Both the position numbers and the translations under genes were made by a program. The notes under the pieces were generated by a model, which did not search any database, was not told where the DNA came from, and saw nothing but the letters and a program-made list of their open reading frames with translations. A stretch of 64,000 bases of DNA from Telopea speciosissima (taxonomy: Eukaryota > Streptophyta > Magnoliopsida > Proteales > Proteaceae): contig NC_057925.1 in the NCBI RefSeq assembly GCF_018873765.1, positions 9,683,568 to 9,747,567 of the forward strand, written 5' to 3'. Of the stretch, positions 55,201-64,000 are shown one piece after another (the first letter of the stretch is position 1; every line of letters starts with the position of its first letter).

Positions 55201-57455
55201 AAGTATTCCCCCCCCCCCCCCTCCCTCAATTGTCCATGTCGATACCAGGATTTTTTAGCTCGGATTGAGATAATTAGGTACCATTTCTCGTTAGCTTCAT
55301 ATTTAGGAAAAAATAATAGATTTCACAAGGTCTTCATCAACTGCATGCTAAAGATCAATCATCAATTTGTGCCACACAATGCATGCAAACCATAAATTCT
55401 TTATGTGTAAGATTTCTTAATTAGTGTTCTCGGAATTATGTATGGATAATGGTTCCACCAAAAGCCATGTCAAGGTTCAATGAAACTGCAATGGGAGTCG
55501 ATACGAGAAGCTAAGTTTGGGCAGCTTGGTCACTGAAAGAACAATGAAGATGAATTGGTGAAGCTTGATGCAGTGCCACTATCACCTTTTTACAGCATCA
55601 GAAGACAAGGATGAAGGTTAGAGGTACTTGCACCAGACCTGTTCATGTTTCTATAGGAGCTTTCCTAGCCGCTATAATTTTGATTAGTTGTCTTCTTTGT
55701 CTGAAAATAGGTTTCATTTTCTTCACCTGTGAGAAGTTCTACCAATTCTTTTCTTATTCATCAAAGTTCATCCTAATCTCCATCGAGATTACAGCCTTAG
55801 CCCTGTCCTTTGCAGCCATTCACTCTTGAATCCTTTCGTTCACGGAATACTCTAATACTAAATTGCATTGAGGTAGTGATAGCGCATTGAAATTGGATAA
55901 TGAGCATGGAAATGAAGTCGTATTATTGGGAGTTCTTACAGGCGGGACCCCTATCTATAGAAGGAAAAGAACGATATGGGACAAATTTGTTCTCCTTATC
56001 TGCATGCCTGCACCTCTGATGAAGAAATACAAGCACATTAATTTCATTAATCCTAATAAAGTACGACTTCTTGGAGTTTATGCCCTTAGCTTCTCCATGT
56101 AAGCCCAGTTGGCATCATTCCAAACAGCCATTCCACAGTGGAACTGTCAGATGAAATGCTGTAATGTTTTCGGTGCAAGCTAGAAGTAGCAACCCTTAAG
56201 AAGTCACAGGCACTTTCAGGTTGTCAACATGACAACATTACATTGGCACTGTCAAATTCCAACCCAAAAGACTAGTCTATTAGGTGGAGGGACTCACAGG
56301 TATACAAATACACGATATCCCACTCCTAACTGATGTGGGATCCTAATTCCTAACAGTCACCACCTAAAACATCATTTTCAAGGTTTCTGAGCTGAAACCA
56401 TCCCATAACAAGAGCAACAAATCCTCAATAAACAAGAATTTCTGTCTCGTCACCTCTCATGCACATAGCGGCATCCACATGGCTCAAATTTCGGTCAGAG
56501 TTACCTTATTTCCTTAATAGGCTTCACTTACTGTATTATCTCCATTAACACTGTTCTTTTTTAATATCATGCTCATCTTACCCACCTAACAGAATCAGTC
56601 CCATGTTATGCCAGCATCTCAATATTTGGCATTTTATATTGCAACCATAAGAACACAGGCCCACCCAAAAGAATAGGTAATTTAAGGGAGAAAATTTCTA
56701 TCCCTATATATTAGAAGACATAATAATAGGTCAACTGACATACAAGTTGAAACTCTTAATATTCAGATCTGTATTCTTGTTATTAGAGGCTTCAACCACC
56801 CAAAATTTGAGGCACATATTGAAGAATCAATAGAAAGTATTCCAACAAAGATGAAGGAAATTGGATATTTTGAGGGTCAAAGTAACCTGATAATGAAATG
56901 GTGCATGGTTTGGCCCCTAAATCTGCCAAGAATTCGGTTTTTAATAAGTTGGATTTTCCCCCATTCCAAATAATTAGAGTTTAGCTTAAAACACCCAAGT
57001 AGGTTTGTTAACATAAGCTTCGATCCACCAAAAAAATTGGGCCTCATAACGAAGGATCAACGGAAAGGGCTCAAACTAAGATGAAGAACAAAGGAAGGAA
57101 ATTGGATTTAGGGGGATCACCGTAACCTTATTGAGTCTATGCCCAAATTGCAAATGATTTGACCCCCTAACTCCACCAAAATTCAGTTTTCCGATTTCTT
57201 CTCCATATTAAAACTCAAGGGAGATAGGCTATACCGGCGAGAGAAATTGTTGGTGGCGCCCACGTAAGTCTTGATGGGTGCATTGGTGGAGAGGATAAGA
57301 TAGACGAACCATGAAGATGATTTTGATCTTGGACTTGGGTTCGCCTGCGGTTTCTTTGATGAGGAAGACGAAGATGGAGACGATGGAGTGGTCGATTTGA
57401 GTGGTTGCGGAAGGTGTCGTTTAAGGGAACGAAACGTCCTCGAGAGCCGTCTCAT
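49227..57455 (-). CDS. GIY-YIG nuclease-domain protein, three exons (SLX1-like short form)
   Basis: Coding exons on the minus strand: 57455-57235, 54770-54664 and 49420-49227, introns of 2464 and 5243 bp. All four splice sites are GT/AG and the phases join cleanly, giving 173 aa ending at a TGA. The N-terminus is basic and then Ser/Pro-rich (about 1-48), possibly an organelle transit peptide. The GIY-YIG core follows: WFVYLIL (Tyr52), TYVGAT (Tyr64, Gly66), FSRRLKQHNGEL (Arg73/74, His78, Asn79), GRPW, then CEFESKWKSISRKLPRKKK, where Glu114 is the likely metal-binding catalytic residue. The signature residues are all present. There is no RING-type domain, so this is the short plant family like Arabidopsis At5g43210 and not canonical SLX1. 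Expected role is DNA cleavage in repair or recombination; the substrate is not known. Long introns filled with transposons are unusual for so small a protein. Confidence 0.9.
49832..51939. mobile_element. Non-autonomous class II element in intron 2
   Basis: Left end GGGTCCATCTGTTTGTAACC and right end (reverse complement GGGAAACTCTGTTCGTAACC) are TIRs of roughly 35 bp with mismatches. Flanks TTTAGGTAG (49823-49831) and GTTAGGTAG (51940-51948) form a 9-bp target duplication with one change. The interior (2.1 kb) has a TATCGG-family repeat (50810-51010) and a G-rich part, but no transposase. A 9-bp duplication fits Mutator-type elements; 8 bp and hAT cannot be excluded. The 241-codon frame inside is produced by the repeat. 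Confidence 0.75.
51670..51712 (+). other. G-run cluster with quadruplex potential
   Basis: Consecutive GGGGA/GGGGT runs (AGGGGAGGGGAGGGGAGGGG followed by TGGGGGGGGG) give at least four G4 tracts on the plus strand, that is, on the non-template strand for the minus gene's opposite strand. It lies in intron 2 within the class II element. Only the sequence potential is seen. Confidence 0.6.
52478..52637 (+). mobile_element. Au-like tRNA-derived SINE in intron 2
   Basis: Head CCTTGGTACAACGGTAAAG (A box) and GGTCACGGGTTCGAGTCTGG (B box), body TAAGGCTGCGTACATTATGA and ACCCTCCCCAGACCCCACAG, and 3' end GGGAGCCTCGTGCACTGGGT ACGCCC followed by a T5 tail. This body and T-ending match the Au SINE family as I know it. 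The flanks ACCTTTAC and AACCTTAC may be the target duplication. Confidence 0.8.
52862..53025 (-). mobile_element. Second tRNA-derived SINE in intron 2, minus orientation
   Basis: On the minus strand it reads CATTGCTTAGAGCAATGGTA (A box), then AAATGCCCGGGTTCAAGTCT (B box GGTTCAAGTC) and a body ending CCAGGTCTCTGCATAGGTGG GACC. The order and spacing of the boxes fit a SINE. It is a different family from the one at 52478. Confidence 0.6.
53243..55000. repeat. Imperfect tandem duplication spanning exon 2
   Basis: Two adjacent copies, about 53243-54120 and 54130-55000, share in order ATCATTATAGAAG, CAATTCATNCAAGAACAA, CCCTGGCAAAT, the CCTTTCAAATAAAA/ATTAAAATAAAAG block and the exon 2 region. The offset varies (724-865 bp) because of indels. 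The right copy contains the functional exon 2 (54664-54770). Confidence 0.75.
53940..54046 (-). pseudogene. Decayed duplicate of exon 2 of the GIY-YIG gene
   Basis: Aligned codon by codon with exon 2 it keeps the splice donor (GAAG|GTATTA at 53940/53939) and the W..ACL...F..D pattern, reading GWVYACLVHEFEDKNE where exon 2 reads RPWICACLIRGFRDQSQ. It has an in-frame TGA and no clear acceptor. It lies in intron 2, so in principle it could be spliced as an extra or alternative exon, but the stop argues against a functional product. Confidence 0.65.
56800..57190. repeat. Tandem duplication in intron 1
   Basis: About 56800-56990 and 57030-57190 share GAAGGAAATTGGAT, AGTAACCT/CGTAACCT, TTTGGCCCCTAAATCTGCCA (TTTGACCCCCTAACTCCACC in the second) and AATTCGGTTTT/AATTCAGTTTT at an offset of about 220 bp. 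The second copy ends about 45 bp from the splice donor of exon 1. Confidence 0.65.
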
Positions 57456-57870
57456 CTCACGCTGATTCTGCTGCTTCTGTACGCGGGTGATACTTTCGTC
57501 TTCCTTCTGCTTGGTTGTTGATCCGACTTCAGTTTCCAGTTAAAACTTAACAACCGGTTTTTGAATAAGGCAACCATTGACCGTTGCTCAAGCCAAGGGT
57601 CTTATGGCTTATGCAGATTGCTGTATCGCACATCCACCTGGTAAACTGACGGAAAGGATTCGATTATTACATTGTCATTTTTAATGAGAACCGTTGGATC
57701 TCGGGATCCATCTTTTGTCTGCACTCCGCACTAGTATCTTGTTCAGAGATCATAAAAATTATAGAGAATAGGAAAATAACTAACTTTATCTAGAGGATGG
57801 ATCAAGAAGCAGCATGACCCTTGTCTCTCTCTAGGTTTTTAAAATTTTTTTTTTTTTTAATGGGTGGGGC
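57456..57870. promoter_or_regulatory. 5' flank and presumed promoter of the GIY-YIG gene
   Basis: The region upstream of the ATG on the minus strand is pyrimidine-rich (as read on that strand) near the start and should hold the 5' UTR and promoter. I see no firm TATA box. A T/A-run at 57838-57859 marks the start of repeat sequence, which limits the host promoter to under about 400 bp. Confidence 0.35.
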
Positions 57871-57872
57871 CT

Positions 57873-58025
57873 AGGGCTGTAAATGGATCGGATTCGGCTC
57901 GGATAGTGCTATATCCGCATCCGCATCTGATTAGCTTTCCGGCGGATTCGGATAGTGCTAAATGGATACGGTCCTACGGACATGGATACGAAAACGAATT
58001 TTGGCTATTCATTTACACCCCTAGG
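57873..58025. mobile_element. Short MITE with hAT-like ends
   Basis: Left end TAGGGCTGTAAATGGAT and right end TTCATTTACACCCCTA are inverted; the interior repeats GGATAGTGCTA and GGATTCGG. It shares end type with 15144 and 47650. No clean target duplication could be assigned. Confidence 0.55.
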
Positions 58026-58043
58026 TGAGGGGACTGGCAATTT

Positions 58044-58199
58044 TTATCCTCTCCTATTACAGCACGATGCATTACGTGTTGTAATGCATCGTGCAACGGC
58101 TACAGAGGCCATGTGCACCATGTGGGGCCCACTATGCCACATGGCCTCTGCAGTACCGCACGATGCAGTATAGCACCGTATTGTAATAGAAGAGGATAA
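58044..58199. mobile_element. Compound-hairpin MITE
   Basis: The outer ends TTATCCTCTCCTATTACA and TGTAATAGAAGAGGATAA are inverted. Inside there are two perfect hairpins: GCACGATGCATTA (58062-58074) with TAATGCATCGTGC (58082-58094), and CAGAGGCCATGTG (58103-58115) with CACATGGCCTCTG (58138-58150). Confidence 0.8.
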
Positions 58200-60172
58200 C
58201 GATTCGGGGACTGGGGAGGGGAGGGGAAGGGAAGTGGAGGAGGAAAAGAGATGTGCTTGTTGAAATCTTGACAGCAATTAATTGAAAGGATATAGAGGCA
58301 ATTATTATGAACAAAAGTTTAAGCAAATGTTTTATAGTTTTCTTTTAGGTCTTTGGGGTACAATAGAAATAGTGGTAATCTTATTGTATTGGTACTTGGA
58401 ACGTTATTGTGAGGTCAATTGAATTTGGTGGTAGATATTTCATTTTGTCTTAAATTAGTGTCATCGCTATCACCACATTGTTTTGTGAGACTCTTATTAT
58501 TAAGACAAAAAAGTAAAATTTATAATGGAAAGAAAATGCATGTATGCTTAAGAAATAAGATTGTGATACAATATATAAATAAAAGAATAATAACTTGATT
58601 TTGTAAGGTCAAAAAGGAATCTGGTGATATATTCACAAAGCCTCACTGAAGTTTATATATGATACATACATGGGAATGAACTTAAGACTTGTGACATAAG
58701 TCATATGACGAATAGCCAACATATGTGAGGTTGAGTTTCACTAGATGATTTGTTTATTCTGGTTAGAAATCGAGTACGGTAATACTCACCATAATTAAGA
58801 GGTTGAGTTTTACTCTTAATCAATCGAAAATCCATTTCATGTGGAGGTGCGTGTTATCTGTGGTGTACAGTATGGGTTATCATAGTAAGTTAAGGTAGGA
58901 AGAGTGACCGCCTATAATAAGAATTTTACGAGCAAATTTTCTCAAGATCCCTAACACTGAGATGGAGACAAGGCCAAGACCCATATTATTAATAGGAACA
59001 AGGTCAACTGGTAGAATATGGTTAATAAGTTCATCAGCTACATCAATAAGGAAAAGTTTATGAAGTCGGACTTCACTTGTACTCTGTAGTGTGGCTTATC
59101 AGATCTAGTATATATTTAAGTTCAAAAGACATCTACAAACGATATGTCCTACTATTTGTAATATATTTAGTTATTTCGTTTTAATTTCATCGGTATTTGA
59201 ATTAATCTTGTGGGTGAATCGTGAATTTTAAATGATTTTAAAATGAAATGTTAGCACATTCTTACATTTGTGTCAACTCCCAGCCTATTTGCATGTTACA
59301 TGCATGCTTCTAACTCGCTGAGGAAGAAGTAGTCGATTGGAGGGATGAAATTTTCTAAAAACATGGTCTTTTGATCACTGGAAGAGCCAACCAACCGGCT
59401 CACCAAGCGTTTGACCGACAACATTGTTTTCTAAAATTCCTTTGCGAGTCATAACTATTGAGCTCTCGTTATAGGTGTATGAAATTTGACACCATCTTTT
59501 AATTGCCATTTGTCTTGTTCAATAGAGGTTTTTAAGATGGGGGTATAAAGAGTTTTCAAAAATAAATTAAAAGTGATATATCATTGTCATTATCGTGCAC
59601 ATTTTTTTAGTATGCATATGAAATGACACTAATCTTTGTCTCTCTCTCTCTCTCTCTCTTTCTCTCTTTCTCTCTTTCTCATTGGTGTTTGCCTTTTCAA
59701 GTATGGTTTTGTGTAGTCTTGAGAATTCCCTTCTCCCGTTTCTTTTACTTGACTTGACCTGATTTGTTATTATTTTTATTTCAAAAATCGTTTCGTTTTA
59801 TTTTTATTATTTTAGTGAAATAGAAATCAATAGAATAGAAATTCTGAAATAGTTGTATGAATTTTGAAATTGAAATTTGATTCTGTTCTTGTTCTTTGAT
59901 GAACACATGATTAATTTGATGGGCAAAGCAGTAATTTCATGTTAAAACTAAAATACCATCCTTCTTCTCCTAATGATCTCACCACCACTATACCACCATT
60001 ACCAAGTAGTACCACCTCGTCGCCACTACCACCGCCGCCACACCACTACCACCAGCTCCTTCCCGACCCTGACAGGCCGGGAACCCTCTCCCATACTTTT
60101 TTTTGAAGTCCTTTAATGTAGTTTTCCAAACATTCACTAATTGCTCTCCAAAGAGACATTGTGAGTCATGAC
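58200..60172. other. Intergenic; simple repeats, nothing coding
   Basis: A TC/TCTT microsatellite lies at 59638-59690, and a CCACCA-rich stretch at 59985-60055 that only resembles a Pro-rich frame. No element boundaries or genes can be supported in the rest. Confidence 0.45.
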
Positions 60173-61170
60173 CTTAGTTAGTAAATTTGTGTATCATACG
60201 CGTATTATATGCGTTTCTGTATTTTTAAACGTATAATACTTTTGTCCCCATATTTTTATAAAAAAACGCATTTTTTAATCGATAGAGTATTATACTCATA
60301 TAATACGCATATTATATGTTTTTTTTTTTAAAAAAAAATTACCCAAAAGATTAGAATTTAGGGAAACGATTTCACTTTCCCTTTCGTCCCTTTCGATTTG
60401 CGTTGAACATCCAACCATAGCAGGCAACAGTAGCCGCCCTCCATCTCCAATCATCCTCGCCATCTCCGTTCAACAAAGCGGCACTTAAGTCTTGTACTCT
60501 CCTCTTGTTTCTCTGGTCTTTGAACTTTGATGGTGGTAGTGAAGCAAATGAATCTGGTGTGATATTGGCGAGAACGGCTCAATCTCTATTCTATTTTATT
60601 CTTGTTTTTCTGTCTCTTGTAGCTAATGTGTACAGTGGAGATCCATATCTGAAACTCTCCCTCTTGTCTTGTGTTGGTTAATTAGTGGGAACTCATCCCC
60701 CTTCACAAGAACACATCTGGTTAAAAATATATGGTTATCTCATTGTAGATAGAAAGAAATGTAATGTTGGAAGAATGATTTAATGATAAGGTAATCAACT
60801 TGCTCATGTCATTTTCAGACAATCTACATTCATTTCTTGTAGATTATTGATATTTTGGTATGTTAAATGATAATCTTAGAGATGTTATATAGCATATTAT
60901 ATTATTGTGTTTATTTTAGTTAATAAAATCATGATATTATTTTGTTTATTAGGTGGTGAATGCATGTTATATAATGAATATATGTCCGTTTTTTTAAAAG
61001 TATTATTGCCGTCTATGCCGTATTATACCCGTATTAAACGCGTACCATATTATTACCGTATACGTTTTATGAAGCCGGATTTTTTGAAAAGTATTATTAC
61101 TGTCTAGTCCGTTTAATTGCTGTACGTATCCGTTCCCGTTCAATTGCCGTTCCCGAACTTACTAACTAAG
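60173..61170. mobile_element. hAT-like element of about 1 kb
   Basis: Ends CTTAGTTAGTAAATTTG and CGAACTTACTAACTAAG are inverted. Flanks GTCATGAC (60165-60172) and GTCAGGAC (61171-61178) are an 8-bp target duplication with one change. Inside, sub-terminal stretches repeat CGTATTATA/TATAATACG motifs. A fragment with the same end (TAGTTAGTAAGTTCG) occurs at 2470. No transposase frame. Confidence 0.75.
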
Positions 61171-62573
61171 GTCAGGACTCAAATTGTTACTATATACCAT
61201 ATACAAGATACTGTTGTCTCTATTTGGGAATGCAAAGAGATTAAATGAAATAATTAGATTAATCTCACACAGAAAAATTGTTAAGCTGCAACTCCATTCC
61301 AAGACTCTCAATCATCTACCCATGCATTAAATCTTCAGGGATATTAAGAGAGTGCAATGTTACAGTATTTCTTCCAAGGTTTCAAGAATCGGAATCGTAT
61401 TAGTCAGATCGGCCGATCCTGATTCTAGGGTTAGGACCTGTTTTGGCCAATTTCTTACGGATCCTAATCGTTTCTAATTTGATCCAGATCAAAATCGGTC
61501 TGATCCAATACAATCCAAGTTTTTAAATTTAGTAGCTTCTCATGCTCCTCCTAAAACCAAATAAAACAACCATAGATCCTATTGTTGCTAAAATCTGGTC
61601 AGCTAATTCAAGGGGAGACTTGCACACCAAAGACTAAAAGAGAAGGTCGGAGCAGACTCCGAAAGAGATTTTCCAAGGGTTAAGTCAAAACTCCTAGTAA
61701 CAGTAATATGAGTTAGGAACTGAGCGATCGGTAATTATGACAGTAATAAATGTTTGAGAGTTATGTCCTCCTTATCTTGTACCCCATTTCTCTATTTATA
61801 GGAAAGGTAGTGGAGGAGCTCGATTCCTCGTAGGAACCGAAAAGAAAGGTTGCTTTAGGAGTTTAGGGACAATCCCCTTGTCACTATGGTAGTGAAACGA
61901 TGAGAGAGCACGAGTCTTAATGGGTTACAATAACTTTCACCTTAATCTTCCACATCGACTGGGTCTCATGCCATGTGTTGATCATCCAACGGTGGATTGT
62001 TTTTATGCATATCAGATCCATCCTTAAATTTTAAGAAAAGACTCATTAGATCCACCATGAGAAGCATAATGCAGTGATTAGGTTGAATTCAAAATTTCGT
62101 ATTACCTTTCTTTGCACATATTGTCATGGTATGACTGGAGTTACTGCATGGTTCTTAGTGCTGATTCCACTTTAAAACTAATTATTTTGCAAGTTATGAC
62201 AGCCCAAGAATCAATCCATTCGTACACCATAAAATATAACCTTAGTATAGTATGGTTGCTCTTCGTTAAATCTTAGTTTGTGTGTCATATTAACCTTACT
62301 TTTGCCTTATCTCTCCTTAAGTTGAATCTTATAAGTTTGTATGTTTTACTAACCTTGAATTTACATTTCTTATCTATATATATGGAGACAAGAAACATGC
62401 TTATCTCCTTAAGAAACTATCAAAAAGAAAATTTCTTTAAGATGTGTAAGATTTTCTTGTCTTAAAAATCACTTTCTCTACTTTTTAGCATTTATACACA
62501 GTTTTTCCTGAAACATTGGAAAAATTAAAGATGTGGGTCCGATTCAAAAGTCTTTAGAACAAGTAAATCCTTA
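61171..62573. other. Intergenic; dispersed repeat, nothing coding
   Basis: Positions 61378-61520 are a member of the TATCGG/AATCGG dispersed family. The remainder is AT-rich without supported features. Confidence 0.4.
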
Positions 62574-62950
62574 GGCCCCGTTTGTTTAAAGGGAAAGGTT
62601 GGGTGGGATTGTTGGGAAGATGGGATCTACATATTGGTGGGATTTTGTTGGAGTGAAAATGTTGAGGTAAAATAACTATTCCCAAAAAAAAAAAAAAAAA
62701 AACTGCTTAGGTTAGATGGTGGGTTGTGGTGCGCTTTATACCCATGCAAACAAAAAGAAAAAAAATTCCCATGATAACAAACGGGTGGGATTTTGAAGTG
62801 TCACACCAGCAGATAAAGCAATTAATGATGTCCCTTAAATTTTTGTAAGTTCACCACCTCAAATTAACCAAATACGGTTGGGGTGGGATTTTGAAGTGCC
62901 AAGTCAGCATTTTCCCACCTCACCTAAGTCCCCTCTAAACAAACGAGGCC
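62574..62950. mobile_element. Tourist-like MITE (PIF/Harbinger type)
   Basis: Starts GGCCCCGTTTGTTTA and ends TAAACAAACGAGGCC, inverted repeats of 15 bp with one mismatch. It is flanked by TTA on both sides (62571-62573, 62951-62953), the 3-bp target duplication of this superfamily. The interior repeats GGTGGGATTTTG in direct orientation. Confidence 0.85.
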
Positions 62951-63122
62951 TTATGGGATAAAGAACGTCACCCCATCGCACAACCCTAGTCATTTCTCGG
63001 GTTCCTAGGGGTGTGGTGGTCATTTCATGTGTCCATGTGTCTAGGCGCAGGGGCGTCATGCGCTGCGCAACCGGGTGGCGTTCTATCTCCTATCCTTTAT
63101 TATGAAAAAAGGGTTTTTGAAC

Positions 63123-63348
63123 CCCAAGGGGCAGCGCAGTTGGCAAGGGACGAAGCCTAAGGAAGCTGAAGGTCCTAAGTTCAATTCCGCCTCCCCCCTT
63201 GGGTCCACCTGCCTAAGAAGAAACACCCTAGTGAACATGGGGACCCCAGTAGCTCACGGTTCGTGGTGTTGTGGGGCCATACACGAACCCTTGGGGATTT
63301 AGTTGACCGAAGGCCAGATACCTCCTGTTCAAAAAAACAAAAAAAACA
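63123..63348 (+). mobile_element. Full-length tRNA-derived SINE with A-rich tail
   Basis: The head has GCGCAGTTGGCAAGGGACG (A box) and GGTCCTAAGTTCAATTCCG (B box), then a body ending TTGACCGAAGGCCAGATACC and an A-rich tail (63331-63347). Target duplications GGTTTTTGAAC (63112-63122) and GGTCTTTGAAC (63349-63359) differ at one position. It is a third SINE family in this window. Confidence 0.82.
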
Positions 63349-63359
63349 GGTCTTTGAAC

Positions 63360-63956
63360 TAGCTAAAGGTACAGTACTACATTGGTAATCTCTCTCTCTC
63401 TGTCTCCACATGAAATAACCTTTCTACCCCTTATGTAGAAAATTGTTTTGTTGCTCCTCATTGATGCACTCTCCATGCCATTTGCTCATATAACCCACTC
63501 CTATCGTTTATTATCCAATTATAAGGTGTCTAGGTATATAGGTCTTTTTTTATGTAGGACTATAGTATGGACCGGGGCCTAGTACCTGGTGGTGTATTTA
63601 TCAAATAAGGGCAAGGTTTTCTACAACATCAAAGTTCAGTTTCCCACCAACGAGAGGGTGGGAAATCGAATTGTCCAGTAGGTGGTGTGATTTAATGAGG
63701 AGAGAGAATATGAGGTCAATAGTGGAATGTGAGGGGGTGCACAAGGATTTGCACACTAGCATCGTGACAATCTTTTTTTATTTTTTTTCCCATCAAATAA
63801 TCATTAAGAAAAAATGCAGTCTATTTAATAGTTTAAAGAACTAAAAACATCAGAAAATCAGATACCTTAGAAATGAAGGCTCCAATAAGAATGTTCTTTA
63901 TGAACAATATATGATTTATTGAATTCCTGGTTTTAAACTCAAATGGATGGTATAAT
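63360..63956. other. Intergenic; nothing recognised
   Basis: Short CT repeat at 63391-63401 and T-runs at 63773-63789; no supported gene or element. Confidence 0.4.
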
Positions 63957-64000
63957 GGATCTGGATCCTCTGTAGTGCAACACGGTGTGTAGTGCAGATC
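63957..64000. mobile_element. Partial MITE end, cut by the window
   Basis: GGATCTGGATCCTCTGTAGT followed by GCA resembles the left end of the foldback MITE at 22122 and 36553 (GGATCCACCTCCTCTGTAGT GCA). Only 44 bp are inside the window. Confidence 0.4.

Noticed and set aside
1..64000. Integrated virus, CRISPR, rRNA or organelle insert
   Set aside because: No movement or coat-protein-like frames, no spaced direct repeats, no rRNA-like blocks and no organelle gene order were seen; reverse-transcriptase signals are all LINE-type.

Overview
The window looks like nuclear DNA from a flowering plant, most likely a non-grass species with a repeat-rich genome. It is AT-rich, the genes have GT-AG introns, the two intact genes belong to plant-typical families, and most of the sequence is nested transposon debris: LINEs, solo LTRs, a TRIM, hAT- and Mutator-type elements, MITEs and tRNA-derived SINEs. 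I see no bacterial operons, CRISPR, rRNA or organelle blocks. The species cannot be fixed from the sequence alone.

Two host genes look intact. (1) Minus strand, 11086-12570: a single-exon receptor-like cytoplasmic kinase of 494 aa with all catalytic motifs. (2) Minus strand, 49227-57455: a three-exon GIY-YIG nuclease-domain protein of 173 aa. Its introns of about 2.5 and 5.2 kb contain a complete class II element, two SINEs, and a decayed second copy of its own exon 2.

Layout. 1-520: AT-rich tandem repeat. 1892-5500: old plus-strand LINE broken by a hAT element and by an LTR-like segment. 7.9-8.15 kb: LINE tail. 11.1-12.6 kb: kinase gene. 13.7-16.9 kb: hAT, MITE, dispersed element and a 266-bp tandem duplication. 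16.9-43.6 kb: a segment of about 7.4 kb present in tandem (end of copy 0, copies 1 and 2, start of copy 3). Copies 1 and 2 both carry the same LINE insertion with the same target-site duplication. A conserved C-terminal exon of an unrecognised minus-strand gene recurs at the end of copies 0, 1 and 2. Between copies 1 and 2 sits a 6.8-kb Mutator-like foldback element (25897-32734) with TIRs of about 540 bp, a captured DUF632-like exon, a duplicated exon/splice-donor segment and two inverted tRNA-like sequences. 44.36-46.35 kb: a complete 498-bp TRIM followed by a larger LTR with a 28-bp perfect palindrome. 46.89-47.48 kb: solo LTR. 49.2-57.5 kb: GIY-YIG gene. 57.8-64 kb: MITEs, a 1-kb hAT-like element, a Tourist-like element and a SINE.

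No multi-gene pathway is encoded. The most unusual parts are the Mutator-like foldback with its paired tRNA-like sequences, the tandem segment whose nested insertions can be ordered in time, and the decayed duplicate exon in the GIY-YIG gene.
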